Notes: generated by a model not told the origin, from the letters alone. A stretch of DNA of 37,587 bases from Streptomyces sp. sk2.1 (GCF_008120935.1 NZ_RDBO01000077.1:1449661-1487247), one strand, 5' to 3'; positions 16,346 to 24,387 are shown, numbered from the stretch's first letter. Program-made: numbers and translations.

Positions 16346-16360
16346 AGGACCAGCCACTTC

Positions 16361-17182
16361 ATGGCGTTCACCCGTGCCACCGGGAAGCACCGTGCCCCGA
16401 GCCGTCTGACGCGCGGGAGCGCGAAGGCCGTCGGCGTCGCGACCCTGGCCACCACCGGAGTCATCGGCGGCCTGGCCTCCCCGGCCCTCGCGGCGGGCTC
16501 CGACGCCCCCTCCGTCGGCGGGGCCGGTCTGAACCAGGTCATCGCCATCGACGCGGCCCTCGCCGACCAGATCGAGGCCCAGGCCGACGCGCAGCAGCAC
16601 CGGGCCGACGTCGTGGCGAAGGCGAAGGCGCAGGCCAAGAAGAAGGCGGAGGCCGAGAAGAAGGCCGAAGCCAGGAAGAAGGCCGAGGCGAAGGCCATGG
16701 CCGAGGCGAAGCGCGCGGCCGAGGAGCGTGCCGAGGAGGCACGTGCCGCCCGGTCCGCCGAGCGTGCCCGGCTGGGCGCCTTCCGGCTGCCGGTCGCCGG
16801 TTCGTACGTCAGCACCGGCTACAAGTCCGGCGGCTCGCTCTGGTCCTCCGGCAGCCACTCGGGCGTCGACTTCCACGCCGCGTCCGGCAGCTCCGTCGTC
16901 GCCGTCGGCGCCGGTACGGTCGTCGAGGCCGGCTGGGGCGGCGCGTACGGCAACAACATCGTGCTCCGGATGACGGACGGGACGTACACGCAGTACGGAC
17001 ACCTCTCCTCGATCGGCGTCTCCGTCGGCCAGAGTGTCGGCGCGGGTCAGCAGATCGGCCTCTCCGGCTCGACCGGCAACTCCACCGGGCCCCACCTCCA
17101 CTTCGAGGCCCGCACGACCCCGGAGTACGGCTCCGACGTGGACCCCGTCGCGTACCTGCGCGCCCACGGCGTCAACGTCTGA
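16361..17182 (+). CDS. Secreted M23 (LytM/NlpD-type) peptidoglycan endopeptidase
   Basis: This 273-residue secreted cell-wall enzyme is predicted to cut peptide crosslinks in peptidoglycan. A signal peptide spans about residues 1-44, with a basic start, hydrophobic core and likely cleavage after SPALA. Residues about 85-145 form a Lys/Ala/Glu-rich coiled coil. The M23 domain follows (about 150-265) with zinc ligands His166 and Asp170 in SHSGVDFHA and the GPHLHFE motif near the end. It is under a c-di-AMP riboswitch, linking wall remodelling to the nucleotide's osmotic and wall signalling. ATG 16361 is preceded by GGAAAGGA. A strong hairpin follows the gene. Confidence 0.93.
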   Translation: MAFTRATGKHRAPSRLTRGSAKAVGVATLATTGVIGGLASPALAAGSDAPSVGGAGLNQVIAIDAALADQIEAQADAQQHRADVVAKAKAQAKKKAEAEKKAEARKKAEAKAMAEAKRAAEERAEEARAARSAERARLGAFRLPVAGSYVSTGYKSGGSLWSSGSHSGVDFHAASGSSVVAVGAGTVVEAGWGGAYGNNIVLRMTDGTYTQYGHLSSIGVSVGQSVGAGQQIGLSGSTGNSTGPHLHFEARTTPEYGSDVDPVAYLRAHGVNV

Positions 17183-17217
17183 CCCCGTGCACCCCGCGGT
17201 GCTCCTCCACGCCCTTC

Positions 17218-17246
17218 GACGGCCCCGGCAGCCCGCCGGGGCCGTC
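17218..17246 (+). terminator. Terminator of the M23 peptidase gene
   Basis: A perfect 12-bp stem GACGGCCCCGGC/GCCGGGGCCGTC has a 5-nt loop and begins 35 bp after the stop. There is no T-run, but the stem is very stable. Confidence 0.75.
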
Positions 17247-17300
17247 GGCGTATCCACCGAGGGGCGCCCCGCTGAGGGGCCCCGTCCGCCGAACCGCCCC

Positions 17301-17364
17301 GCGGCCAAAAGATATTCATGAATTTCCGTCCGGCATCGGAAATACGGCCGCATTGCAATAGAGT
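17301..17364. promoter_or_regulatory. Nested inverted repeats and -10 upstream of the GntR gene
   Basis: The outer arms are GCGGCC (17301-17306) and GGCCGC (17346-17351). Inside are the palindrome ATTCATGAAT (17314-17323) and the inverted repeat ATTTCCG-N8-CGGAAAT (17322-17343). A TAGAGT -10-like hexamer follows at 17359-17364, about 57 bp before the start codon. The island is AT-rich relative to its surroundings. A GntR-type regulator binding its own promoter is the natural reading, but the binding protein is unproven. Confidence 0.5.
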
Positions 17365-17420
17365 CACGGGGCAGGTGTCGGCCGGCCGCGGTGTGCGGGG
17401 ATTGAGGCGGAGGTTCGGAC

Positions 17421-18146
17421 ATGCGCATTCCGGCGCATTCGGTATGCACGGCAATTCGTGACGACATCGTCTCGGGCGTCTTCGAGCGGGGCAGCCGGCT
17501 CACCGAGGAGTTGCTGGCACGCAGGTACGGAGTTTCCCGGGTGCCGGTGAGGGAGGCGTTGCGGACCCTGGAGTCGGAGGGGTTCGTGGTCACCCGCCGC
17601 CACGCGGGTGCCTGCGTCGCCGAGCCCACCGAGCTGGAGGCCGCGGATCTCCTGGAGGTCCGGACGCTGCTGGAGCCGCTGGGTGCCGCGCGCGCCGCCC
17701 GGCGCCGCACCGAGGCGCACCTCAAGGTGCTGCGCGGTCTGGTCAGGCTCGGCCGGGACCGGGCCGGGCGGGGCGAGGCGGAGGACCTGCGCCCGCTGGA
17801 CGGCTGGTTCCACGAGACGCTGGTGCAGGCGTCGGGCAGTCCCGGTCTGACCGCCCTGCTCACTCAGCTCCGGCACAAGATCGCCTGGATGTACACGGTC
17901 GAGCCGCCCGCCCGGCCGATGGACTCCTGGGCCGAGCGCGGGGCCATCGTGGACGCGGTGGCGCGCCGTGACGCGGACCGGGCCAGGGCACTGGCCGCCC
18001 AGCACGTCGAACGGGCCGCGGCCGCGCACCGGCTGCGCCGGACCGACCGGCCGGGGGATCGCGCGGCCCGTCGGCCCGCCGTCCCGCGCACCGACCGGGT
18101 GAGGACCTCGCAACATCCCGTAAACACCACGGGCGCCCTGTATTAA
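17421..18146 (+). CDS. GntR-family transcriptional regulator (FCD/FadR subclass)
   Basis: This 241-residue transcription factor has a winged HTH in residues about 5-70 (IRDDIVSGVFERGSRLTEELLARRYGVSRVPVREALRTLE) typical of GntR. The rest is an all-helical FCD effector domain (EAADLLEVRTLLEPLGAARAAR and the later histidine-containing helices such as GWFHETLVQASG), the subclass that binds carboxylates or other small metabolites, often with a metal. The last 35 or so residues are a basic, disordered tail. ATG 17421 follows GGCGGAGG. The gene stands alone between the M23 and ptsH genes, with inverted repeats in its promoter region. The effector and regulon are unknown; this is not DasR, which carries a UTRA domain. 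Confidence 0.88.
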   Translation: MRIPAHSVCTAIRDDIVSGVFERGSRLTEELLARRYGVSRVPVREALRTLESEGFVVTRRHAGACVAEPTELEAADLLEVRTLLEPLGAARAARRRTEAHLKVLRGLVRLGRDRAGRGEAEDLRPLDGWFHETLVQASGSPGLTALLTQLRHKIAWMYTVEPPARPMDSWAERGAIVDAVARRDADRARALAAQHVERAAAAHRLRRTDRPGDRAARRPAVPRTDRVRTSQHPVNTTGALY

Positions 18147-18342
18147 CAATCGGGCCGTATACAAAGAGGTGAAGTGCGATTCCGGAGGGAAGCGGGTCCC
18201 GCCCGCGATAATTCCACCGGTCTGAATTCCCCTGCCCTGACTCCGTGGGCCGCAATTCCGTGAGCCGGGTCCACTCGGGCCGCCTCGCGCGATTTCGGCA
18301 GGAGGAAACAGAGGGAACGCAGGAGGAAGCAGGGGAAACAAA

Positions 18343-18377
18343 AGAGCCGCGGCTCCGGTTCAGGGTGCCGCGGCTCT
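18343..18377 (-). terminator. Rho-independent terminator of ptsH
   Basis: The 11-bp arms AGAGCCGCGGC (18343-18353) and GCCGCGGCTCT (18367-18377) enclose a 13-nt loop. On the minus strand the stem is followed by TTTTGTTTCCCC, so this is an unusually classical terminator for a streptomycete, about 15 bp after the ptsH stop. Confidence 0.85.
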
Positions 18378-18392
18378 CTCGCAGAAAATGTT

Positions 18393-18674
18393 TCAGACGG
18401 TCTCCGGAAGCTCTTCGAGCCCCTCGGCGACCAGCTTCGCCAGACGGTCCAGAGCGACCTCGGCGTTGTCGGCCTCGGACGCGAGCACGATCTCCTCGCC
18501 CCCCTGTGCGCCGAGACCGAGCACCGCGAGCATGGAGGCAGCGTTCACCGGGTTGCCCTCGGCCCTGGCGATCGTCACGGGGACGCCGGAGGCCGTGGCT
18601 GCACGGACGAAGATGGAAGCGGGGCGGGCGTGCAGGCCCTCGGCCCAACCGACGTTGACGCGGCGCTCAGCCAT
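18393..18674 (-). CDS. ptsH: HPr, phosphocarrier protein of the sugar phosphotransferase system
   Basis: HPr carries phosphate from enzyme I to the EIIA domains of sugar PTS permeases in the cytoplasm. The 93-residue protein has the active-site histidine at the canonical position 15 in GLHARPAS, and the regulatory serine region as NAASML with Ser47. Length and ending (VAEGLEELPETV) fit streptomycete HPr. ATG 18674 is chosen because GAAGGG lies at the right distance; an upstream in-frame ATG (18689) would add five residues before the conserved start. A DasR-type dre site lies in the promoter region 24 bp upstream, and a terminator follows, so this is a monocistronic gene under N-acetylglucosamine control, as known for ptsH in S. 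coelicolor. Confidence 0.96.
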   Translation of the reverse strand: MAERRVNVGWAEGLHARPASIFVRAATASGVPVTIARAEGNPVNAASMLAVLGLGAQGGEEIVLASEADNAEVALDRLAKLVAEGLEELPETV

Positions 18675-18697
18675 GGTTCTGCCCTTCATGAATCAAC

Positions 18698-18713
18698 GGT
18701 TGTCTAGACCATT
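18698..18713 (-). promoter_or_regulatory. DasR-responsive element (dre) of ptsH
   Basis: On the minus strand AATGGTCTAGACAACC matches the published DasR consensus ACTGGTCTAGACCACT at 13 of 16 positions, including the whole central GGTCTAGAC core. DasR control of ptsH through such a site is established in S. coelicolor. The site may also influence the divergent patA-like gene. Confidence 0.8.
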
Positions 18714-18834
18714 CTCTCACGCGGTGCGCGGTGCTCCGACCGAGTCGGAGCGTGCCCGCGACGCCCGCGGCGGCGCCGATCGGCCCTCTCAGCCTGCCCC
18801 GGCCCCGAGCCCCACGCGACCGCTGGCGGCGCCG

Positions 18835-18840
18835 TAGTCT
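18835..18840 (+). promoter_or_regulatory. Putative leaderless -10 of the patA-like gene
   Basis: TAGTCT is followed by 6 nt and then ATG 18847, with no Shine-Dalgarno sequence. The spacing predicts transcription from or next to the A of the start codon. Confidence 0.45.
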
Positions 18841-18846
18841 TTGCCC

Positions 18847-21822
18847 ATGCAGCCCGCGCCGGAGCAGAGTCCGCATCACGCCTATCCCGACCACTGGGAA
18901 GCCGACGTGGTGCTCCGCGACGGGGGAACCGCACGGATCAGGCCCATCACCACGGACGACGCCGAACGGCTGGTCAGTTTCTACGAGCACGTCTCCGACG
19001 AGTCGAAGTACTACCGGTTCTTCGCCCCGTACCCCCGCCTGTCCGACCGGGACGTGCACCGCTTCACCCATCACGACTACGTCGACCGGGTGGGACTCGC
19101 CGTCACGGTCGGCGGCGAGTTCATCGCGACCGTCCGCTACGACCGGATCGACGAGCGGGGCAGGCCCGCCTCCGCCCCCGCCGACGAGGCCGAGGTCGCC
19201 TTCCTCGTCCAGGACGCGCACCAGGGCCGGGGGGTGGCCTCGGCCCTCCTCGAACACATCGCGGCCGTCGCCCGCGAGCGCGGCATCCGGCGCTTCGCCG
19301 CCGAGGTGCTGCCCGCCAACACCAAGATGATCAAGGTGTTCCGGGACGCCGGATACACCCAGCAGCGCAGTTTCGAGGACGGCTCCGTCCACCTCACCCT
19401 GGACCTCGAACCGACCGCCGAGTCCCTCGCCGTCCAGCGCGGCCGCGAGCACCGCGCCGAGGCGCGGTCCGTGCAACGCCTGCTGGCCCCGGGATCCGTC
19501 GCCGTCATCGGCGTCGGCCGGACCCCCGGCGGGGTCGGCCGCACGGTGCTGCGCAATCTCCTCGGGGCCGGCTTCACCGGCCGCACGTACGCCGTGAACC
19601 ACGCCTTCGCCGAGGGCCTGGAAACGGTCGACGGCGTCCCGGCCCACCGCTCGATCGGCGAGATCGGGGAACCGGTCGACCTCGCGGTCGTGGCCGTGCC
19701 CGCCGACCGGGTCCCCGAAGCCGTCGAGGACTGCGGAGAGCACGGCGTCCAGGGCCTGGTCGTCCTCTCCGCCGGATACGCCGAATGGGGCGCCGAGGGC
19801 AGGGAACGGCAGCGGGAACTGGTCCGCCAGGCCCGCTCGTACGGCATGCGGATCATCGGCCCGAACGCCTTCGGCCTCATCAACAACGCCGAAACCGTCC
19901 GGCTGAACGCCTCCTTGGCCCCCGAGCCGCCCGCCCCCGGACGCATCGGGCTCTTCACCCAGTCCGGGGCGATCGGCATCGCCCTGCTCTCCGGGCTGTA
20001 CCGGCGCGGCGCGGGCCTGTCCACCTTCATCTCCGCGGGCAACCGCGCCGACATCTCGGGCAACGACTTCCTGCAGTACTGGTACGAGGACCCGAACACC
20101 GACGTCGCCCTGCTGTACCTCGAATCGATCGGCAACCCCCGCAAGTTCACCCGGCTCGCGCGGCGCACCGCGGCCGTGAAGCCGGTGGTCGTGGTCAAGG
20201 GCGCCAGGCACAGCGGCTCCACCCCGCCCGGACACGCGGTGCCGGTCAGCCGGATCCCGGACGCCACGGTCTCGGCGCTCATGCGACAGGCGGGCGTGAT
20301 CCGGGTCGACACCGTGACGGAGATGGTCGACGCCGGGCTCCTCCTCGCCGACCAGCCGCTCCCGGCCGGCCCCCGGGTCGCGATCCTCGGCAACTCGGAG
20401 TCGCTCGGCCTCCTCACGTACGACGCCTGCCTCGCGGAGGGGCTGCGCCCGCGCCCGCCCCTCGACCTGACCACCGCGGCCACCCCGCAGGACTTCAGGG
20501 ACGCCCTGAGCCGGGCACTGGCCGACGAGGGCTGCGACTCGGTGATCGTGACGGCGATCCCGTGGGTGGGCGAGGACGGCGAGGCGGAGGCGGGCGACGG
20601 GGAGGTGCTCGCCGCCGCGCTGCACACGGCCGCCGCCGCGGTTCCGGCCAAGCCCGTGGCCGTCGTGCACGTGGAGATCGGCGGACTGGCGGAGGCCCTC
20701 GCCGCGGCCACCAGCACCGTCACCCAGCCGGGCACCGCGACCAGGCCCCCCTCGGCCACGCCCCCCGGCCCCGGTACGGCGCCCACCACGGCACCGGCCC
20801 CGGACCCCGCCGTCGCAGGCACGGACCGCAAAGACGGCTCCGCCCCCGGCCGGATCCCCGCCTACCCCGCCGCCGAACGGGCCGTGCGGGCCCTGGCCGA
20901 AGCGGTGCGGTACGCGCAGTGGCGGCGGCAGGCCGCCCTGCCCGGCAAGGTGCCCGAGTTCCTCGACGACACCATCGACGGGCCGGGCGCGGCCGGCCTC
21001 ATCGACACCTTCCTCGGCCCCGACCCCGATCCCCGGGGCAGATCGCTCACGCACACCGAGGCGCGCGAGCTCCTGGGCCGCTACGGCATCACCGTACGGC
21101 CGACGCTCCCCGCGCCCGACCCGGACGCCGCCGTCGCCGCGGCGGACCGGCTCGGCTACCCCGTGGCACTCAAGACGACCGCGCCCCACCTGCGCCATCG
21201 CGCCGACCTCGGCGGCGTCCGGCTGGACCTCGCCAACGAGGCCGCGCTGCGCCGGGCGTACGGGGAGCTGACCGATCTGCTCGGCAAGCCGGTCGAACTC
21301 CAGCCCGTCGTCCAGGCCATGGCGCCGCGCGGTGTCGACACCGTGGTGCGGGCCACGATCGACCCGGCGGCGGGCGCCGTCCTCTCCTTCGGCCTCTCGG
21401 GCGCGCCCTCCGAACTCCTCGGCGACACCGCCCACCGTCTCGTCCCGGCCACCGACCGCGACGCCGCCGAGCTGATCCGGTCCATCCGGGCGGCCCCGGT
21501 GCTCTTCGGCTGGCGGGGTGCGGCACCCGTGGACACCGCGTCGCTGGAGGAGCTGCTGCTGCGGGTCTCCCGGCTGGTCGACGACCACCCCGAGGTGGTC
21601 TCCGTCGCCCTGGAACCCGTCGTGGTCGCCACACAGGGGCTGACCGTGCTCGGCGCGAGCGTCCGTCTCTCGCCGCCCCCGGCCCGCACCGACCGGCCCC
21701 TCGGTCGGAGCTTCCCCCGGCCCTCGGTCGGGACGGGGCGGGCGCCGGGCGGAGGCCCGTACGCTGCAGGTTCCGGCCCCGCACCCGGTGCAACGTCCCC
21801 GGCAGCCATCCGTCCCCCGTAG
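18847..21822 (+). CDS. patA: PatA-like protein acetyltransferase (GNAT fused to acyl-CoA synthetase-like domains)
   Basis: This 991-residue protein is predicted to acetylate lysines of target enzymes such as acyl-CoA synthetases. An N-terminal GNAT domain (about 20-195, with FLVQDAHQGRGVASALLEHI as the acetyl-CoA loop) precedes a CoA-binding Rossmann domain (about 210-310), a succinyl-CoA-ligase-like domain (about 335-480) and an ATP-grasp-like domain (about 735-960). This order, GNAT first, matches the S. lividans PatA type and is opposite to enterobacterial Pat. The SHTG phosphohistidine motif of NDP-forming synthetases appears as GHAVPVS and the ATP-grasp FGLGG as FGLSG, so ligase activity is doubtful. 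A Pro/Ala/Thr-rich insert spans about 625-665. ATG 18847 fits a leaderless promoter. Confidence 0.88.
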   Translation: MQPAPEQSPHHAYPDHWEADVVLRDGGTARIRPITTDDAERLVSFYEHVSDESKYYRFFAPYPRLSDRDVHRFTHHDYVDRVGLAVTVGGEFIATVRYDRIDERGRPASAPADEAEVAFLVQDAHQGRGVASALLEHIAAVARERGIRRFAAEVLPANTKMIKVFRDAGYTQQRSFEDGSVHLTLDLEPTAESLAVQRGREHRAEARSVQRLLAPGSVAVIGVGRTPGGVGRTVLRNLLGAGFTGRTYAVNHAFAEGLETVDGVPAHRSIGEIGEPVDLAVVAVPADRVPEAVEDCGEHGVQGLVVLSAGYAEWGAEGRERQRELVRQARSYGMRIIGPNAFGLINNAETVRLNASLAPEPPAPGRIGLFTQSGAIGIALLSGLYRRGAGLSTFISAGNRADISGNDFLQYWYEDPNTDVALLYLESIGNPRKFTRLARRTAAVKPVVVVKGARHSGSTPPGHAVPVSRIPDATVSALMRQAGVIRVDTVTEMVDAGLLLADQPLPAGPRVAILGNSESLGLLTYDACLAEGLRPRPPLDLTTAATPQDFRDALSRALADEGCDSVIVTAIPWVGEDGEAEAGDGEVLAAALHTAAAAVPAKPVAVVHVEIGGLAEALAAATSTVTQPGTATRPPSATPPGPGTAPTTAPAPDPAVAGTDRKDGSAPGRIPAYPAAERAVRALAEAVRYAQWRRQAALPGKVPEFLDDTIDGPGAAGLIDTFLGPDPDPRGRSLTHTEARELLGRYGITVRPTLPAPDPDAAVAAADRLGYPVALKTTAPHLRHRADLGGVRLDLANEAALRRAYGELTDLLGKPVELQPVVQAMAPRGVDTVVRATIDPAAGAVLSFGLSGAPSELLGDTAHRLVPATDRDAAELIRSIRAAPVLFGWRGAAPVDTASLEELLLRVSRLVDDHPEVVSVALEPVVVATQGLTVLGASVRLSPPPARTDRPLGRSFPRPSVGTGRAPGGGPYAAGSGPAPGATSPAAIRPP

Positions 21823-21825
21823 GAT
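21820..21825 (+). promoter_or_regulatory. Putative leaderless -10 of the DUF5998 gene
   Basis: TAGGAT overlaps the stop codon of the patA-like gene and lies 7 nt before ATG 21833. It suggests an own, leaderless promoter in addition to readthrough. Confidence 0.45.
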
Positions 21826-21832
21826 GGTGTCC

Positions 21833-22429
21833 ATGGCTAAGACCGGTACGACGACCCAGGGGCTGCGCGCGGCGATCGAGCGCAGCGGCTACTACCCGGC
21901 CCTCGTGGCCGAGGCGGTGGAGGCCGCCGTGGGCGGTGAGCCGGTCGTTTCGTACCTGGTGCACCAGGAGACCACCTTCGACTCCAACGAGGTGCGCCGC
22001 CACGTCACGGTCCTGGTCCTGACGGACAACCGTTTCATCGTCAGCCACACCGACGAGCAGAACGCCGACACCAGCTCCCCGACGCCGTACGCCACCACCT
22101 CCACCGAGTCGGTCAAGCTCGACCGGATCTCGTCGGTCGTGGTCAGCCGGGTCGTGGCCAACCCCGAGAAGTACGTACCGGGCACCCTGCCCCGCGAGGT
22201 CGTCCTCACCATCGGCTGGGGCGCGGTCTCCCGGATCGACCTGGAGCCCGCCGCCTGCGGCGACCCCAACTGCGAGGCCGACCACGGCTACACCGGCAGT
22301 TCCACGGCCGACGACCTGAGCCTGCGGGTCAGCGAGGCCGGCGACGGCCCGGACACGGTGCGCCAGACCCTCGCCTTCGCCCAGTCGCTCTCCGAGGCCA
22401 CGGCCGCGACCGCGGCGACCGGCCGCTGA
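21833..22429 (+). CDS. DUF5998 family protein
   Basis: This 198-residue soluble protein belongs to the actinobacteria-restricted DUF5998 family; I know no function for it. It has no signal peptide or membrane segment. It has a helical N terminus followed by a strand-rich central part (PVVSYLVHQETTFD, HVTVLVLTDNRFIVSHTDE) resembling a PH-like or cell-shape fold. A pair of cysteines near the C terminus (AACGDPNCEADHG) could bind metal. It ends with TGATG, overlapping the phosphatase start by 1 nt, so the two are translationally coupled, pointing to a shared role. ATG 21833 is chosen; an earlier ATG (21788) lies inside the preceding gene. Confidence 0.82.
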   Translation: MAKTGTTTQGLRAAIERSGYYPALVAEAVEAAVGGEPVVSYLVHQETTFDSNEVRRHVTVLVLTDNRFIVSHTDEQNADTSSPTPYATTSTESVKLDRISSVVVSRVVANPEKYVPGTLPREVVLTIGWGAVSRIDLEPAACGDPNCEADHGYTGSSTADDLSLRVSEAGDGPDTVRQTLAFAQSLSEATAATAATGR

Positions 22430-23616
22430 TGGCGCAGCCGGCCTGGCAGGAGCCCGTGCTGCTCCCTGTCGACACCGCCCCCGTCCCGGAGTACGGCAGC
22501 GGATCACTCTGCGACCTGCTGCCCACGCTCGTCGCCGGACAGGGTGTGCCCGGCTTCACCGCGGCGATCCCCGAACTCGCCCCCGCCGACCGGAACTGCG
22601 TGTTCCTGATCGACGGCCTCGGTTGGGAGCAGATCGGGGCCCACCCCGACGAGGCACCGTTCCTGCACTCCCTGCTCCCCACCTCGCGCGGCGGCACCGG
22701 CCGCCCGATCACCGCGGGCTTCCCGGCCACCACCGCGACCTCGCTCGCCTCGGTCGGCACCGGCCTCCCGCCCGGCGAGCACGGCCTGCCCGGCTACACC
22801 GTGCGCGACCCCGGGACCGGCGAGCTGATGAACCAGCTCCGCTGGAGGCCCTGGACCCCGCCGAAGGCGTGGCAGCCGTACCCCACCGTCTTCGGGCTCG
22901 CCGACGCCGCGGGCGTGCGCACCGCCCAGGTATCCGCCCCGGCCTTCGAGCGGACCCCGCTCACCGAGGTCGCGCTGAGCGGAGGATCGTTCCTGGGCCG
23001 GCTGTCCGGCGAGGAGCGGATGGACACGGCGGCCGAACGGCTCGCCGCGGGCGACCGGTCGCTGGTCTACACGTACTACAGCGAGGTCGACGGCATGGGG
23101 CACCGCTTCGGCATCGACTCCGACGCCTGGCGCGGCCAGCTGATGTACGTGGACGGCCTCGCCCGGCGCCTGGCCGAACAGCTCCCGGCCCGCTCGGCGC
23201 TGTACATCACCGCCGACCACGGCATGATCGACATCCCCTTCGACGAGCAGTCCCGGATCGACTTCGACGAGGACTGGGAGCTGCGCGCGGGCGTGGCCCT
23301 GCTCGGCGGCGAGGGCCGGGCCCGGCACGTCTACGCGGTCCCGGGGGCCGAGGCGGACGTCCTGACCGTCTGGCGGGAAGTACTGGGCGAGCAGTTCTGG
23401 GTGGCGAGCAGGGACGAGGCGATCGAGGCCGGCTGGTTCGGCCCGAGGATCGACGAGCGGGTCCACGGCAGGATCGGGGACGTCGTCGCGGCGGCCCGCG
23501 ACGACGTGGTGATCACCGCGTCCGTCAACGAGCCGCACGAGTCCGCGATGGTGGGCATGCACGGCTCGATGACCCCCGTCGAGCAGCTCGTACCCCTCCT
23601 CGAAGTACGCTCGTAA
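22429..23616 (+). CDS. Alkaline phosphatase superfamily hydrolase (nucleotide pyrophosphatase/phosphodiesterase-like)
   Basis: This 395-residue metal-dependent hydrolase of the alkaline phosphatase superfamily is of the phosphodiesterase/nucleotide pyrophosphatase type. Visible metal and catalytic motifs are FLIDGLGW (Asp), PATTATSLAS (nucleophilic Thr), YYSEVDGMGHRFG (Asp and His), ITADHGMIDIP (Asp-His pair) and GMHGSMTP (His). There is no signal peptide, so it appears cytoplasmic. It starts at the ATG overlapping the DUF5998 stop and is followed 77 bp later by thymidine kinase. The substrate is unknown; neighbours hint at nucleotide metabolism. Confidence 0.87.
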   Translation: MAQPAWQEPVLLPVDTAPVPEYGSGSLCDLLPTLVAGQGVPGFTAAIPELAPADRNCVFLIDGLGWEQIGAHPDEAPFLHSLLPTSRGGTGRPITAGFPATTATSLASVGTGLPPGEHGLPGYTVRDPGTGELMNQLRWRPWTPPKAWQPYPTVFGLADAAGVRTAQVSAPAFERTPLTEVALSGGSFLGRLSGEERMDTAAERLAAGDRSLVYTYYSEVDGMGHRFGIDSDAWRGQLMYVDGLARRLAEQLPARSALYITADHGMIDIPFDEQSRIDFDEDWELRAGVALLGGEGRARHVYAVPGAEADVLTVWREVLGEQFWVASRDEAIEAGWFGPRIDERVHGRIGDVVAAARDDVVITASVNEPHESAMVGMHGSMTPVEQLVPLLEVRS

Positions 23617-23693
23617 CCGCGTTTTTCCTCCATCGCCGTCGTCACCGTCGTTCCCACCGTGCTCCGTCCCGCCCGAAAGGTGCTCAGTTCCTC

Positions 23694-24344
23694 ATGCCCG
23701 AGCTTGTGTTCTTCTCCGGAACGATGGACTGCGGAAAGAGCACGCTGGCGCTCCAGATCGGCCACAACCGTTCGGCACGCGGCCTGCAGGGCGTGATCTT
23801 CACCCGCGACGACCGGGCGGGGGAGGGCAAGCTCTCCTCGCGCCTGGGGCTGGTCACCGAGGCCGTCGAGGCCGACGAGGGCATGAACCTGTTCGCCCAT
23901 CTCGTCGACCGGATAAGCCGCGGCGGCCGGGCGGACTACGTGATCGTGGACGAGGCGCAGTTCCTGGCGCCCGAGCAGATCGACCAGCTCGCCCGTATCG
24001 TCGACGACCTCGACCTGGACGTCTTCGCGTTCGGCATCACCACCGACTTCAGGACCAAGCTGTTCCCCGGCTCCCAGCGGCTGATCGAGCTGGCCGACCG
24101 GGTCGAGACGCTCCAGGTCGAAGCGCTCTGCTGGTGCGGCGCACGGGCCACGCACAACGCGCGGACGGTCGGCGGCGAGATGGTCGTCGAAGGCGCCCAG
24201 GTGGTCGTGGGGGATGTCAACCAGCAGGCGGGCGAGGTCGGTTACGAGGTGCTGTGCCGACGCCACCACCAGCGCAGGACCACCAGCGCGAGCGCCCGCG
24301 CCGCCGCCCTCTCGCCGGACGTACTGCCCGTCACCCCCGCCTGA
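23694..24344 (+). CDS. tdk: Thymidine kinase (TK1 class)
   Basis: This 216-residue enzyme phosphorylates thymidine to dTMP for pyrimidine salvage in the cytoplasm. It has P-loop GTMDCGKST (residues about 9-17), the DEAQF Walker B motif (about 84-88), the lasso/zinc region CWCG with a second C-x2-H pair (LCRRHH), and the substrate loop with YEVLC. Length is usual for the TK1 class, with a 20-residue basic/Pro tail. ATG 23694 is preceded by GAAAGG at moderate distance; the frame is open far upstream but only as a shadow of the phosphatase gene. It is probably cotranscribed with the two genes before it. Confidence 0.92.
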   Translation: MPELVFFSGTMDCGKSTLALQIGHNRSARGLQGVIFTRDDRAGEGKLSSRLGLVTEAVEADEGMNLFAHLVDRISRGGRADYVIVDEAQFLAPEQIDQLARIVDDLDLDVFAFGITTDFRTKLFPGSQRLIELADRVETLQVEALCWCGARATHNARTVGGEMVVEGAQVVVGDVNQQAGEVGYEVLCRRHHQRRTTSASARAAALSPDVLPVTPA

Positions 24345-24375
24345 ACCGTCCCCGACGGCGTCCGGCGCGGATGCT

Positions 24376-24381
24376 TAGGAT
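24376..24381 (+). promoter_or_regulatory. Putative leaderless -10 of the PaaX-like gene
   Basis: TAGGAT lies 6 nt before GTG 24388, without a clear Shine-Dalgarno sequence, repeating the arrangement before the DUF5998 gene. Confidence 0.45.
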
Positions 24382-24387
24382 GACGCC

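Noticed and set aside
17421..18146. Considered the GntR gene next to ptsH as dasR
   Set aside because: The effector part is of the FCD helical type, while DasR has a UTRA domain.
18667..21834. 1055-codon open frame on the minus strand opposite the patA-like gene
   Set aside because: It is the antisense shadow of a GC-rich gene; the translation is low-complexity Gly/Arg/Val with no family pattern, and the plus-strand protein is clearly conserved.
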